Assembly: GCA_905221605.1 (NCBI GenBank)
Contig: CAJNDS010002511.1
Coordinates: 22,501 to 86,500 of the forward strand
Source of the DNA: Symbiodinium natans
Lineage: Eukaryota; Sar; Dinophyceae; Suessiales; Symbiodiniaceae
Direction: 5' to 3'
Length of the DNA stretch: 64,000 bases
In this document: piece by piece, positions 34,501-45,779 of the stretch
Layout of the letters: each line of letters opens with the position of its first letter
How positions within the stretch are numbered: position 1 is the first letter of the stretch
Made by a program: the position numbers and the translations under genes
The notes under the pieces: generated by a model
What the model was told of the DNA's origin: nothing
Seen by the model: only the letters and a program-made list of their open reading frames with translations
Database searches by the model: none

Positions 34501-37500
34501 TGTGTCTTGAAGGAGGGTCGAAGCTGATGCTCATGATGCTCGCTTTGGGGGAGCGACTCCTGAAAGAGGGTCGCAGCTGATGCTCATGATGCCCGCTTTG
34601 GGGGGTTGTGTGCTAAGGGGGGGTCGCAGCTGATGCTCATGATGCTCGCTTTGGGGGGTCGTGCCCTGAAGGAGAGTCGCAGCTGATGCTCATGATGCTC
34701 GCTTTGGGGGCCGTGTCCTGAAGGAGGGTCGCAGGGTGGCCGTGTCCTAAATTAAAGGAGGGCCTGAACTGATGCTCATGATGCTGAAGGAGGGTCGCAG
34801 CTGATGCTCATGATGCTCGCTTTGGGGGCCGTGTCCTGAAGGAGGGTCGCAGCTGATGCTCATGATGCTCGCTTTGGTGGGCTGTGTCTTGAAGGAGGGT
34901 CGCAGCTGATGCTCATGATGCTCGCTTTGGGGGAGCGTCTCCTGAAGGAGGGTCGCAGCTGATGCTCATGATGCTCGCTCTGGGGGTCGTGCCCTGAAGG
35001 AGAGTCGCAATTGATGCTCCTCATGATGCCCCATTGGGGGCCGTGTCCTCAAGGAGGGTCGCAGCTGATGCTCATGATGCTCGCTTTGGGGCCCGTGCCC
35101 TGAAGGAGGGTCGCAGCTGATGCTGCTGATGCTCGCTTTGGGTGGCCGTGTCCTGAAGGAGGGCCTGCTGCTCGCTTTGGGGGCCGTGTCCTGAAGGAGG
35201 GTCGCAGCTGATGCTCATGATGCTCGCTTTGGGGGTCGTGCCCTGAAGGAGGGTCGCAGCTGATGCTCATGATGCTCGCTTTGGGGCCGTGCCCTGAAGG
35301 AGAGTCGCAGCTGATGCTCATGATGCTCCTTTTGGGGGGCCGTGTCCTCAAATAAGGTCGCGGCTGATGCTCATGATGCTCGCTTTGGGGGCCGTGCCCT
35401 GAAGGAGGGTCGCAGCTGATGCTGCTGGTGCTCGCTTTGGGTGGCCGTGTTGCTCGCTTGGGGGGGCTGTGTCTTGAAGGAGGGTCGCAGCTGACGCTCA
35501 TGATGCTCGCGTTGGGGGAGCGTCTCGAAGGCTCGCTTTGGGGGCCGTGTCCTGAAGGAGGGTCGCCGCTGATGCTCATGATGCTCGCTTTCAGGGGCTG
35601 TGTCTTGAAGGAGGGTCGCAGTTGATGCTCATGATGCTCGCTTTGGGGGGCAGTGTGCTAAAGGGGGGTCGCAGCTGATGCTCATGATGCTCGCTTTGGG
35701 GGGTCGTGCCCTGAAGAAGAGTCGCAGCTGATGCTCATGATTATCCTTTTGGGGGGCCATGTCCTCAAGGAGGGTCGCAGCTGATGCTCATGATGCTCGC
35801 TTTGGGGGCCGTGCCCTGAAGGAGAGTCGCAGCTGATGCTGCTGATGCTCGTTTGGGTGGCCGTGTCCTGAAGGAGGGCCTGAACTGATGCTATGATGCT
35901 CGCTTTGGGGGGCTGTGTCTTGAAGGAGGGTCGCAGCTGATGCTCATGATGCTCGCTTTGGGGGAGCGTCCTGAAGGAGGGTCGCAGCTGATGCTCATGA
36001 TGCCCGCTTTGGGGGGCCGTGTGCTCAAGGGGGTTGCAGGTGATGCTCATGATGCTCGCTTTGGGGTCGTGCCCTGAAGGAGAGTCGCAGCTGATGCTCA
36101 TGATGCTCCTTTTGGGGGGCCGTGTATTGAAGGAGGGTCTGAAGGAGGGTCGCAGCTGATGCTACTGATGCTCGCTTTGGGTGGGCGTGTCCTAAATTAT
36201 GGGAGGGCCTGAACTGATGCTCATGATGCTGAAGGAGGTTCGCAGCTGATGCTCATGCTGCTTGCTTTGGGGGCCGTGCCCTGAAGGAGGGTCGCAGCTG
36301 ATGCTGCTGATGCTCGCTTTGGGTGGCCGTGTCCTGAAGGAGGGTCGCAGCTGATGCTCATGATGCTCGCTTTGCGGGGCCGCGTCCTGAAGGAGAGTCG
36401 CAGCTGATGCTCATGATGCTCGCCTTGGGGGGTGCCCTGAAGGAGAGTCGCAGCTGATGCTCATGATGCTCGCTTTGGGGGGCTGTGTCTTGAAGGAGGG
36501 TCGCAGCTGATGCTCATGATGCTCGCTTTGGGGGGCTGTGTCTTGAAGGAGGGTCGAAGCTGATGCTCATGATGCTCGCTTTGGGGGTCGTGCCCTGAAG
36601 GAGAGTCGCAATTGATGCTCCTCATGATGCCCCATTGGGGGCCGTGTCCTCAAGGAGGGTCGCAGCTGATGCTCATGATGCTCGCTTTGGGGGGTCGTGC
36701 CCTGAAGGAGAGTCGCAGCTGATGCTCATGATGCTCGCTTTGGGGGCCGTGTCCTGAAGGAGGGTCGCAGCTGATGCTGCTGATGCTCGCTTTGGGTGGC
36801 CGTGTCCTAAATTAAAGGAGGGCCTGAACTGATGCTCATGATGCTGAAGGAGGGTCGCAGCTGATGCTCATGATGCTCGCTTTGGGGGCCGTGTCCTGAA
36901 GGAGGGTCGCAGCTGATGCTCATGATGCTCGCTTTGGTGGGCTGTGTCTTGAAGGAGGGTCGCAGCTGATGCTCATGATGCTCGCTTTGGGGGAGCGTCT
37001 CCTGAAGGAGGGTCGCAGCTGATGCTCATGATGCTCGCTTTGGGGGTCGTGCCCTGAAGGAGAGTCGCAATTGATGCTCCTCATGAAGCCCCATTGGGGG
37101 CCGTGTCCTCAAGGAGGGTCGCAGCTGATGCTCATGATGCTCGCTTTGGGGGCCGTGCCCTGAAGGAGGGTGCTGATGCTGCTGATGCTCGCTTTGGGTG
37201 GCCGTGTCCTGAAGGGGGGCCTGCTGCTCGCTTTGGGGGCCGTGTCCTGAAGGAGGGTCGCAGGGGGTCGTGTCGCTTTGGGGGAGCGTTTCCTGAAGGA
37301 GGGTCGCAGCTGATGCTTGGGGGGCCGTGTGCTAAAGGGGGGTCGCAGCTGATGCTCATGATGCTCGCTTTGGGGTCGTGCCCTGAAGGAGAGTCGCAGC
37401 TGATGCTCATGATGCTCCTTTTGGGGGGCCGTGTCCTCAAATAAGGTCGCAGCTGATGCTCATGATGCTCGCTTTGGGGGCCGTGCCCTGAAGGAGGGTC

Positions 37501-38968
37501 GCAGCTGATGCTGCTGATGCTCGCTTTTGGTGGCCGTGTTGCTCGCTTGGGGGGGCTGTGTCTTGAAGGAGGGTCGCAGCTGATGCTCATGATGCTCGCG
37601 TTGGGGGAGCGCTCGCTTTGGGGGCCGTGTCCTGAAGGAGGGTCGCAGCTGATGCTCATGATGCTCGCTTTGGGGGGTCGTGCCCTGAAGAAGAGTCGCA
37701 GCTGATGCTCATGATTATCCTTTTGGGGGGCCATGTCCTCAAGGAGGGTCGCAGCTGATGCTCATGATGCTCGCTTTGGGGGCCGTGCCCTGAAGGAGAG
37801 TCGCAGCTGATGCTGCTGATGCTCGTTTGGGTGGCCGTGTCCTGAAGGAGGGCCTGAACTGATGCTATGATGCTCGCTTTGGGGGGCTGTGTCTTGAAGG
37901 AGGGTCGCAGCTGATGCTCAGCGTCTCCTGAAGGAGAGTCGCAGCTGATGCTCATGATGCCCGCTTTGGGGGGCCGTGTGCTAAAGGGGGGTCGCAGGTG
38001 ATGCTCATGATGCTCGCTTTGGGGTCGTGCCCTGAAGGAGAGTCGCAGCTGATGCTCATGATGCTCCTTTTGGGGGGCCGTGTCCTGAAGGAGGGTCGCA
38101 ACTGATGCTCATGATGCTCGCTTTGGGGGCCGTGTCCTGAAGGAGGGTCGCAGCTGATGCTGCTGATGCTCGCTTTGGGTGGCCGTGTCCTAAATTAAGG
38201 GAGGGCCTGAACTGACGCTCATGATGCTGAAGGAGGTTCGCAGCTGATGCTCATGCTGCTGGCTTTGGGGGCCGTGTCCTGAAGGAGGGTCGCAGCTGAT
38301 GCTCATGATGCTCGCTTTGGGGGGCTGTGTCTTGAAGGAGGGTCGCAGCTGATGCTCATGATGCTCGCTTTGCGGGACCGTGTCCTGAAGGAGAGTCGCA
38401 GCTGATGCTCATGATGCTCGCTTTGGGGGGGTCGTGCCCTGAAGGAGAGTCGCAGCTGATGCTCATGATGCTCGCTTTGGGGCCCGTGTCCTGAAGGAGG
38501 GTCGCAGCTGATGCTCATGATGCTCGTTTTGGGGGGCTGTGTCTTGAAGGAGGGTCGCAGCTGATGCTCATGATGCTCGCTTTGGGGGAGCGTCTCCTGA
38601 AGGACGGTCGCAGCTGATGCTCATGATGCCCGCTTTGGGGGGCCGTGTGCTAGAGGGTCGCAGCTGATGCTCATGATGTTCGCTTGCGGGGCCGTGTCCT
38701 GAAGGAGAGTCGCAGCTGATGCTCATGATGCTCGCTTTGGGGGGTCGTGCCCTGAAAGAGAGTCGCAGCTGATGCTCATGATGCTCCTTTTGGGCGGCCG
38801 TGTCCTCAAAGAGGGTCGCAGCTGATGCTCATGATGCTCGCTTTGGGGGCCGTGTCCTGAAGGAGGGTCGCAGCTGATGCTCATGATGCTCGCTTTGGGG
38901 GGCTGTGTCTTGAAGGAGAGTCGCAGCTGATGCTCATGATGCTCGCTTTTGGGGCTCATGATGCTCGC
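31588..38968. repeat. 7.4-kb minisatellite, about 52-bp unit, roughly 140 copies
   Basis: The unit is GAAGGAGGGTCGCAGCTGAT, GCTCATGATGCTCGCTTTGG, then GGGCCGTGTCCT, with variants at the last third (GGGCTGTGTCTT, GTCGTGCCCT, AGCGACTCCT). The unit length is not a multiple of three and varies, so the many open frames (repeated MSISCDPPSGH on the minus strand, LMLMMLALG on the plus) are repeat translations. A 400-bp block at 34741 recurs nearly unchanged at 36801 (offset 2060). A variant block at 35711 recurs at 37685. These show higher-order duplication. Confidence 0.95.
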
Positions 38969-39428
38969 TGGGGGGGGGGGGGGGGGGGGGGTTGAACCTG
39001 GAAACTAGTCCAATGCCGGGTGAGCATCCAACCTCAAACTCCTGACGACCCAATTGGAACACTGTGAGCCGCCAAGCAGCGCCAGAGGCCGTGGTGCCAC
39101 TGGCTCTGTCTTCCAGTCTGGGGCCTCAGGCAAGCTTTCACATATGTATATATAACATGTAAAATTATATACATTATATTATATTAAATTACAGTATATA
39201 TATATATATATCTGGGCTTTGGGTTTGCTTGACGACGCACAAGAATGTAGAAGGATCTCACAGACAGGCTTCGGCTTGCTTTGGCCTCAGTCAAGTTGCG
39301 CCCAACACCCGAACCTATGGGCCGCGAATGATATCCCCAAACTTCAAATGAGTATTGGAAGCGTTTAAGCCTGGCTCAGGGTTCAGGGAGGTCCCAAAAT
39401 TCTGGACTTCACCCGTCACACCATTTGT
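38969..39428. other. Poly-G and TA repeats, no gene
   Basis: A poly-G run of about 21 closes the minisatellite (38970-38990). (TA)n occurs at 39195-39212. No coding signal. Confidence 0.6.
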
Positions 39429-39731
39429 TTGCTGGCAGGGCTGATACCACCACATCAAATGCAGGCCGAGAGTGTGTCTGAAATGACTTTCGTTTGGCCT
39501 CCTGATCAGGTTCAACTGTCTTCAAGCGATTGCACCACCCTAGCTCCAGGAAGTCTTCCTCCTCCAGATGCAACATCACAGACTGACATGGTGTTGGATT
39601 GCCAGCACTGCAGCTTTGAAAAACAACAACCTCGCAAGCACATTGTGCCCGGGCGCATCTTGGCCCACGACACCTGCAACAAGGATCGGCTTGCCGTAAC
39701 CAAAGAAGAACGCATGCAAATACACAACTAA
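39429..39731 (+). CDS. Candidate coding stretch, strand uncertain
   Basis: The plus strand reads MQAESVSEMTFVWPPDQVQL, GSLPPPDATSQTDMVLDCQH and CSFEKQQPRKHIVPGRILAH to a stop. The minus strand over the same bases also gives plausible protein (LHLEEEDFLELGWCNRLKTV). I prefer plus for composition, but transcript data would decide. Function unknown. Confidence 0.35.
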   Translation: MLAGLIPPHQMQAESVSEMTFVWPPDQVQLSSSDCTTLAPGSLPPPDATSQTDMVLDCQHCSFEKQQPRKHIVPGRILAHDTCNKDRLAVTKEERMQIHN

Positions 39732-39981
39732 ACAAGTATAAGAACGAAACTCAACTACAAGAAATATGACCAAGCAGAATATCTATGTATTTTATACATA
39801 TTAATTCTTGGTGGTCTCTTTAGGGTTCCCGAAAGCGTGAGCAACCCTTGGGTTCCCGAAAGTCTCGCGAGCCCTTCGAGCTCTCAAAGGGTTTTTGCCG
39901 TTCCTTCCCCTCGAGCACACGGGTGTGCGAAACCGCATTCGCGAGTTTAGGAGGTTTGTGCGGGGGAGTTCTCAGCCGAAC

Positions 39982-40641
39982 TTCGTGGAGACGGCCTTGC
40001 TGGCGCAGCAGCGCGGCGATGTTCGTCGCGGCCGTGCGTAGCTCCTGCCGTGAGGAGGTCGGTTGGTTTAGGGTTCAGGGTTTAGGGTGTTTGGTTCCAG
40101 GTCGGCCTAATGTGGGCCAGGTTGCTGTGTTTTCCTTGCACGACCCTCAGCCCACCAAAGCATCAGTCAGGGTCCAAGGATTTACGCTTCTCAACTCCAG
40201 AAACCTTGGAAGAAGTCCCCCAAAGTACTCCAGAAGCTCCCTTTCTGAGCATATTCCAACGTTCCGATATGGGCTCCCGGTAGCTCCAGCTGCCTGTAGC
40301 ATCGACAGCCGCCTGGGAGCAGCGTGCGGCTCCAGCCAGCCACTATATGAAACATGCCCCATGTACCACACTGTATCAAACTTACTACAGTTGCTAGAAG
40401 GAGGGGTGGTCGTCTTGGTGGTTGCCGAGTTTTGCTGCTTGTGATGGTTTTGTCTCCTCGTGGTCATGGAGAACTTTGGCACCTTGGACTTGTTGCTACC
40501 AGGAGTGGCTTGCAACCGTGATGGGCTTCTTCGACCCTGCGTGACTACGACGGCTGTGTCTTGGCACAGGTGATTTGTCTTCCTTGGTTTGGTTAGACAG
40601 AGACTGGTGCGCTGGCTTCTGTCGTTAGCACGACTTGACAA
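39982..40641 (-). CDS. Two-exon gene, longest supported coding region
   Basis: Exon 40156 to at least 40641 is open for about 160 codons: a Ser/Thr/Lys-rich N-terminal part (GSNKSKVPKFSMTTRRQNHH) and a structured C-terminal part (SERELLEYFGGLLPRFLELR, SVNPWTLTDAL). It ends TTG|GTGGGC. Intron 40045-40155 is 111 nt and has CCCTAAACCCTGAACCC before its GGCAG acceptor. Exon 39982-40044 encodes ELRTAATNIAALLRQQGRLH plus E and ends GAA|GTTCGG. Both junctions are phase 0. The joined helix DALELRTAATNIAALLRQQG reads like a helical-repeat or TPR-type segment, which is only a resemblance. Upstream coding probably continues at 40750-41439. Confidence 0.65.
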
Positions 40642-40749
40642 GCACAGGGACGTGCGCCAAACACCGCGACTCGGTACTCAGCGGGCAGCTGTGGCTTTGC
40701 GGCTGTGGCGGATGCGTTGTGAGGAGCTCGGACGACGTGACCTACTGAG

Positions 40750-41439
40750 TTATTCCACTAGTGACCTCATATGTACTATGCCATGAACAGGGTCCCTCAT
40801 CTCCGTTAGTGGCCTTGGCATCTCTTTTTTGCATGTTTTAGGGCTTGCGCTGTGGCCATGTATGGCTTTTGTTTTGCCTACAGCATAGTAGCACCTTTCC
40901 GGTGCGCGTTGCAGTGCAGCTTGGTCTCTCAAACTGACGGTACCCGTACACTCCTTCTGGACGTGCAGGAATTTCGCTTCTCGCAAGGGTGGGTCATGAG
41001 TAGCAGACGGACTTTTCAAATACCTGCTGCGCGCCACCGCAACTCTGGACCGCATTCGGGCTCGGCTTGTGCAGTAGTGTGCTCACTTCTTGTACGGTTT
41101 GTGCACTCCCGAGTTTTTGTGGTTGTACAGCTTGGTTTCCTGAGACTGACAGACCTGGTACGGAACTTTTGTGCCAGTAGGAGCAGTCGGTGGAGCGGGG
41201 ATTCATTTCAGGGTGAGGGAGAGGTTTCAGGTCAAAACTTTCTTTGCCACCTTCCAATTCGGGAAGTGGGATTTAGACCTCAGGGCACACACGCTCACGA
41301 TGGGGTTCAAGAAGACCCACCGCTGCAACCAGCCATGCCCTTCGATACCCTGGACTCCAGCCATACATAAGGCCTGAAACTCGAGGGTTCGGGGTTCAGC
41401 TAGGGGTCCTTTTGTTTGGCGCACGCCCCAAGCAGGCAT
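40750..41439 (-). CDS. Probable upstream exons of the 40-kb gene
   Basis: Three overlapping minus-strand frames carry good coding character in turn: 41227-41439 (WVFLNPIVSVCALRSKSHFP), 40994-41257 (ESFDLKPLPHPEMNPRSTDC, LGSAQTVQEVSTLLHKPSPN) and 40750-41055 (LREAKFLHVQKECTGTVSLR, EMPRPLTEMRDPVHGIVHMR). The frame changes imply short introns or decay; I could not place the junctions. Same strand as the gene below it and about 110 nt away. Confidence 0.4.
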
Positions 41440-42015
41440 TGGGCCCTTTAGGGCCTTTAGGGCTTCGACGCTGGGTTTAGGGTTTACGGTGCTTACGGTG
41501 CAGCCCCGTGGCGAGCGCGTCTGGCTGTGTCTCGGCCAAGTGGTCGATGTAAGCTGAAATCAGGGGGTATACATGTTGGCCCTATCAACATTCCCTTCTG
41601 AAGTGGAGAAAGGGTGCCGATACCGAAGAGGGGTTTCAGCCGGGAAAGTGTTCGACACAGGCTGAGATAAGGCTTTGGCGACTATGCAGGGGCTGAATCA
41701 TTTGGGCAGCCAGATGTAACATCCTGATGACTTCCACTGCTCAAGGCTGCAAAGGCCAAGGCACCATGAAGCCCAGCAAAGGACGCCGCCATGCCCCTCT
41801 TCGGCCATGAAGGGCACCAGCAAAACACGCAAACTTTATGAGTTTCTATCTGGGACTCAAGGCTTGCGAGCTAGTTGCTCTACCCGGCTCTTGGATCAAG
41901 GCTTAGCTATGGCTCTCTGTTCTTCTTCGACCCGCCTTCGCCCTTGTTCAGTGTACACCTGAAACTTAACACCTTCCTTCCACAGCTCATAACCTCCCGG
42001 AGGAGGTCGCCTAAC

Positions 42016-42049
<34 letters not shown>

Positions 42050-43845
42050 GTTCATGTGAATTCCTTCCCGTGGCTTTCAGTTCATGAAATCATTCCATGT
42101 CACGACATTGCGGCATATCATTGATGTCATTGATGTCATTCAGTTCATTCATGTAATTCCCTGTGTTTCGTGTAGTCTTTCGCAAATGTTATTCCATGTC
42201 ATTCCGTTCATTATATTCATTTCATTCTTTCACCTTCATTCATTGCGTCATCTCATTTCAGTTCATTTCGTTTCATGTCATGTCATGTCATTCCATTCAT
42301 ATCATTCATTCATTCGCTCCTTCATGGAATTGATTCATTTCAGTCATTCACGCCAGGCTCTCAATTTTCAGAGGCGGTTTGCCAGGGCACAGGCCGAGTG
42401 ATAAAAACCAGTCAACCGCGAATCCAATGAAATCACACGGCTTCTGCGATGAAAGCCCGCGACTGACGACTTAGTGGTGGAATCATGCGCTTCTTCTTGG
42501 ATGCCAGGCTCGAACATCCATTTTAAGATGTTGCAGCTAGTATCTGATCAGCTTTGGGTAAGCGAGGGTTTGAGGTGTCGCTATTTTATTTGCACATACT
42601 CAATAGCAACCGTGTTGAACCGCTGCTTGAAGATTCCTGGGGTAATCTTGTCTGAATCTTCAACGAAGAAACATTTGGGACCGACAACTGAAGAAGCACA
42701 CAAAACCGCCCCAAGAATCTTCAAGTTTCGGTTAAGCATATGTGTGCCAGTTGTTCAATACCTGCCTAAACATGTAAGAAGTTGCGCAGTGTAGCAAAAG
42801 AGTCACGTGATCTGTAGCAGAAGAATCGCATGATTTCAAAAAGGGAAACGCCTCAAAGTCTAACAAACTCTTGAAGAAATTAGAAACAAATAGCTGGGGC
42901 TGTTGTTCGGAGAAGACGCCGATACAAGCAGAGCATGTAACTCATATTGGGCCGGGGGTCACCCCGCTACAAATGCGATTGGCACGTTTTGCTACATGTA
43001 GCATTGTTTTGCTACATGTAGCATTGTTTTGCTACATGTAGCATTGTTTGCTGACATATCTGAATAAACCTTAGCGGCAAGCATAATCTCTTACGGACGC
43101 CTGCACCGGTTGCCTGCTCTGTTCGTGGGCAAACCGGTTGCACCAGCAATGTAGAAGCATGAGTGAGCAGAGAGCAGAGGCTATATTGCGCAACATGAAG
43201 CAATGAAGGGCAGCTGGTGGGAGAGTCGAGGGCGCGGGTGCGAGAGTGTCCCATGAGCAGGCCTTCATAACCTGATGTGTTTGCACGACCATGCTGTTTT
43301 GGTAAGCATAGGACCGTGCATTGGTGTGGGGGTAGGAAGAAGGGTTTGGGTTTCTTGTAAACATGTGGGATAAAGGTTTATAAGCGTAAGCTTTTGCTGG
43401 CCCGGAGTACGGGATCCTCCATGATGCGAAATAGAGTTCAGGTGAATAGGGCTTCAAGGGTTTTGCCGGGCTTTGCTGCTGTGGCGTATAGGACAAGGAG
43501 AATTTCGCATTCAGGCTTATGAAGCGTCAAGCGCGGTGATATTGAGCAAGAAGTTGGCCTGCAAAGTTTACGGATTTCGGAGCCAGGTATCTAGTCGGCC
43601 CTCAGATTTTGGATAGAACATGTCATGTTGAGGGCGTCCAGCACCCGAGTAGTTTAGACCTAAATCTTGGGGGGGAAGAGCGGAGGCATATACATACACA
43701 TATATAATCATATATATGTATATATGCATATCCACGTATAGGCATGCTTTTATATACATAGACACACACACACACACATATATATATATGTATATGTATA
43801 CGTCTCTTTTTACGTGATACAAAAAAGGTCTTGAGGCTCCAGAGA
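41440..43845. other. Repeat-rich stretch without a supported gene
   Basis: TTTAGGG-like heptads at 41440-41490; (CT)n at 42018-42046; a long degenerate TTCAT microsatellite at 42075-42360; a threefold 20-bp repeat at 42986-43048; TA/CA microsatellites at 43690-43800. A minus-strand frame at 43071-43496 is open but unremarkable. Confidence 0.5.
42986..43048. repeat. Three 20-bp tandem units, each with a 12-bp palindrome
   Basis: The unit TTTTGCTACATGTAGCATTG is repeated three times without change. Each contains the perfect palindrome GCTACATGTAGC. Confidence 0.85.
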
Positions 43846-44118
43846 ATGCATCCAAATGAAACAGAATATGAAAATATTAATCATCCAACATCAACTGAAA
43901 TAAACGATATTGATAACAAAAAATTATTATATTTAAAAATAAAGTTTATTCCAAAAGAAAATTTACGTTTAAATAGGTTGAATAAAGAAGATGAAAATGA
44001 ATTTGATAATATATTTTCTAATACTATACAAGAATGGTTTAAAATATTGCCATGGAGTAAAAATGATGAATTAATACAACATGTAAAATACTTGTGTGAA
44101 AAAATAAAAAATTGTTGA
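43846..44118 (+). CDS. AT-rich ORF of 90 codons, foreign composition
   Basis: An ATG at 43846 opens a frame reading NINHPTSTEINDIDNKKLLY, KIKFIPKENLRLNRLNKEDE and NTIQEWFKILPWSKNDELIQ, stopping at 44118. It is Asn/Lys/Ile/Glu-rich, with A or T in most third positions, while the neighbours are GC-rich. Composition changes sharply at about 43846 and again at about 44315. The protein looks like a small soluble helical protein from an AT-rich source (organelle, nucleomorph, virus or AT-rich microbe). No family recognised, and nothing in the sequence tells which source. Confidence 0.55.
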   Translation: MHPNETEYENINHPTSTEINDIDNKKLLYLKIKFIPKENLRLNRLNKEDENEFDNIFSNTIQEWFKILPWSKNDELIQHVKYLCEKIKNC

Positions 44119-44190
44119 AAAGGACAACACAAAAACACACAAAACAAAATGTGTTGTGAATGTGCAAACACCTATTAGTTAGGAAGTTTG

Positions 44191-44427
44191 ATGATGTCTG
44201 GTTTAGCAACACATCGTGTAATATCATTAATATTTGATCCATTATCATTAGTTGTTGAATTATGTTCATTAATTTTTTTGTCGTGCATTTTATTTTGGTA
44301 TAAAAAAATGTATGGCTTGGCTCGAGAAGTTTTGGGTGCATTCCGCCGCAAGCCCTGCTACGTGCCGGCTCTATGGGCTCTACTAAATCCTACAGCGGTG
44401 AGACAAAGGCTGCGGCACATGCCATGA
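44191..44427 (+). CDS. Second AT-rich ORF with one membrane segment
   Basis: From an ATG at 44191 the frame reads MMSGLATHRVISLIFDPLSL, VVELCSLIFLSCILFWYKKM, i.e. a single predicted transmembrane helix followed by a basic end. The AT-rich character stops near codon 41, after which the frame runs into GC-rich host-like DNA to 44427, so the 3' end of the original ORF is probably lost or fused. It lies 72 nt downstream of the first ORF on the same strand, suggesting that the two came in together. Confidence 0.4.
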   Translation: MMSGLATHRVISLIFDPLSLVVELCSLIFLSCILFWYKKMYGLAREVLGAFRRKPCYVPALWALLNPTAVRQRLRHMP

Positions 44428-44429
44428 CT

Positions 44430-45169
44430 GCGAAGGTTGGGCAGGTGACAATCCAGAATGTTTTTCGGGCTCATCTCGCACAAGGGCGGTTGCTTGCAGG
44501 GGTGCAAGGATTCACGTGAAACGCTGGCCCGAAACCTATGTCACGTCGTATATCGGAACTGCTAGGTTCGAGAACCCCTAAGTTCCACGGCCGAGGCCCC
44601 TTTCTTCCTGCAGGCTTTGCCTACCTACCGAGCCCACCTCCCCCTGCTCGCATTGGTTTCAAAGCAACGCTCTTGGGTTTTTGGCCAGGCAGCGCGGAGG
44701 CTCATGTCATGAGGGAAAGCGATGTCCTCACATCTGCTCCACTCCCACAGAATCAACAACAAACTGGCCGTCGATGTCGCGGGTTTGGCCTTGTCGGGGC
44801 TAGGGCCAGGGAGGTGGGGTCAACGAAGACGGCTTAAGCAAAAACCTTCATGTATTCTCCTGGCTCCCCACGGTGAGAAATTACAAGCAACTCTCAACGT
44901 GGATTCGCCTGTTGAATCCCACCGTGCTCAAAGCTCCAAATGGGAACAACTCTGAGCGCTGTCTCCTCCACAAGTTTCTTAGGCGTGGTGTGCAGGGCCC
45001 AGGCTTGTGGGTTGCAAAAACAGGCACTCGATCCAGGGCATCCTTCTTGTGGATTTAAGGCTTGACTTTAGGGTTTAGGGTGCAAGCTCAAGGATTTTTT
45101 AAGTAAGCCCTATGAGCCCTATAAGCCCTATAAGCCCAAAAAGCCCTATAAGCTCTATGAGCCCTAAAC
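44430..45169. other. No supported gene; degenerate heptads at the right
   Basis: Plus-strand frames at 44538-44837 are open but not convincing. From 45068 there are TTTAGGG units, then at 45100-45168 a run of AAGCCCTATGAGCCCTATAA-like decayed heptads leading into the exon at 45170. Confidence 0.4.
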
Positions 45170-45252
45170 AGCACGAAGGTCTCTGCAGGGGCACGGACGG
45201 CATTGCCGTTGATAGCGGACGTCATCATGCGAACGCTGCACTCGGATCTCCA
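45170..45252 (-). CDS. Well-bounded candidate exon
   Basis: 83 nt between GGTTGCAG and CT|GTTTAGGG. It encodes WRSECSVRMMTSAINGNAVR and APAETFV. The donor is the first base of a telomere-like heptad. Codon choice is good. Function unknown. Confidence 0.6.
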
Positions 45253-45481
45253 CTGCAACCATGAACCCCGAGATCACAAGGCCCTGCTGCAATAGATCGC
45301 AATGGGCCAATATATCCCAACATGTATCCCGACAATACAATCCTCATTCAAAGGCGTACCCCTATGGTAGGAAACCCAGAGATAATCGCGCAGTGCTATG
45401 CATCCCGAAGCCAAAGCCAACAGACGTGTGCGCTCGAGCCAAAACTCCCAGGGCGACACCTAGCCCTTGTTTGGGGAAAAG

Positions 45482-45775
45482 TCAAGGGGGCTTCGTTAGG
45501 TAGGGCCTCAGCGGGTGGGGGCGATTGGCTTTCTGAGGGCTTTCTGAGGGCCAGAACTCGGCGAAGTCCAGGGTAGAGGCCAGAAGTGAAACTCTACATG
45601 TTGCTGAAGCCTTTTGAGTCTGGCAGGCAGGCATTTCGGATGCAGTGCCTTTGGCACACACGATGGCCCTGCTAGAAGTTCTCGCGGGCTTCGCAGGACG
45701 ACCAGAGGCAGTCTTGCGGTAGAACTTGAACCCTAAACCCTGACAAACTTCAGGGTTTAAGGTTCCGAGATGCAT
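45482..45775 (-). CDS. Candidate basic coding stretch
   Basis: The minus-strand frame contains KFYRKTASGRPAKPARTSSR and AIVCAKGTASEMPACQTQKA, interrupted near its start by a telomere-like hairpin (45727-45760) read as NPEVCQGLGF. Exon edges are not defined. Confidence 0.35.
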   Translation of the reverse strand: MHLGTLNPEVCQGLGFKFYRKTASGRPAKPARTSSRAIVCAKGTASEMPACQTQKASATCRVSLLASTLDFAEFWPSESPQKANRPHPLRPYLTKPP

Positions 45776-45779
45776 CGAG

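Noticed and set aside
31453-38959. Long ORFs with MSISCDPPSGH or LMLMMLALG repeats
   Set aside because: Products of the 52-bp minisatellite, whose unit is not a multiple of three. The same peptides appear in rotating frames.
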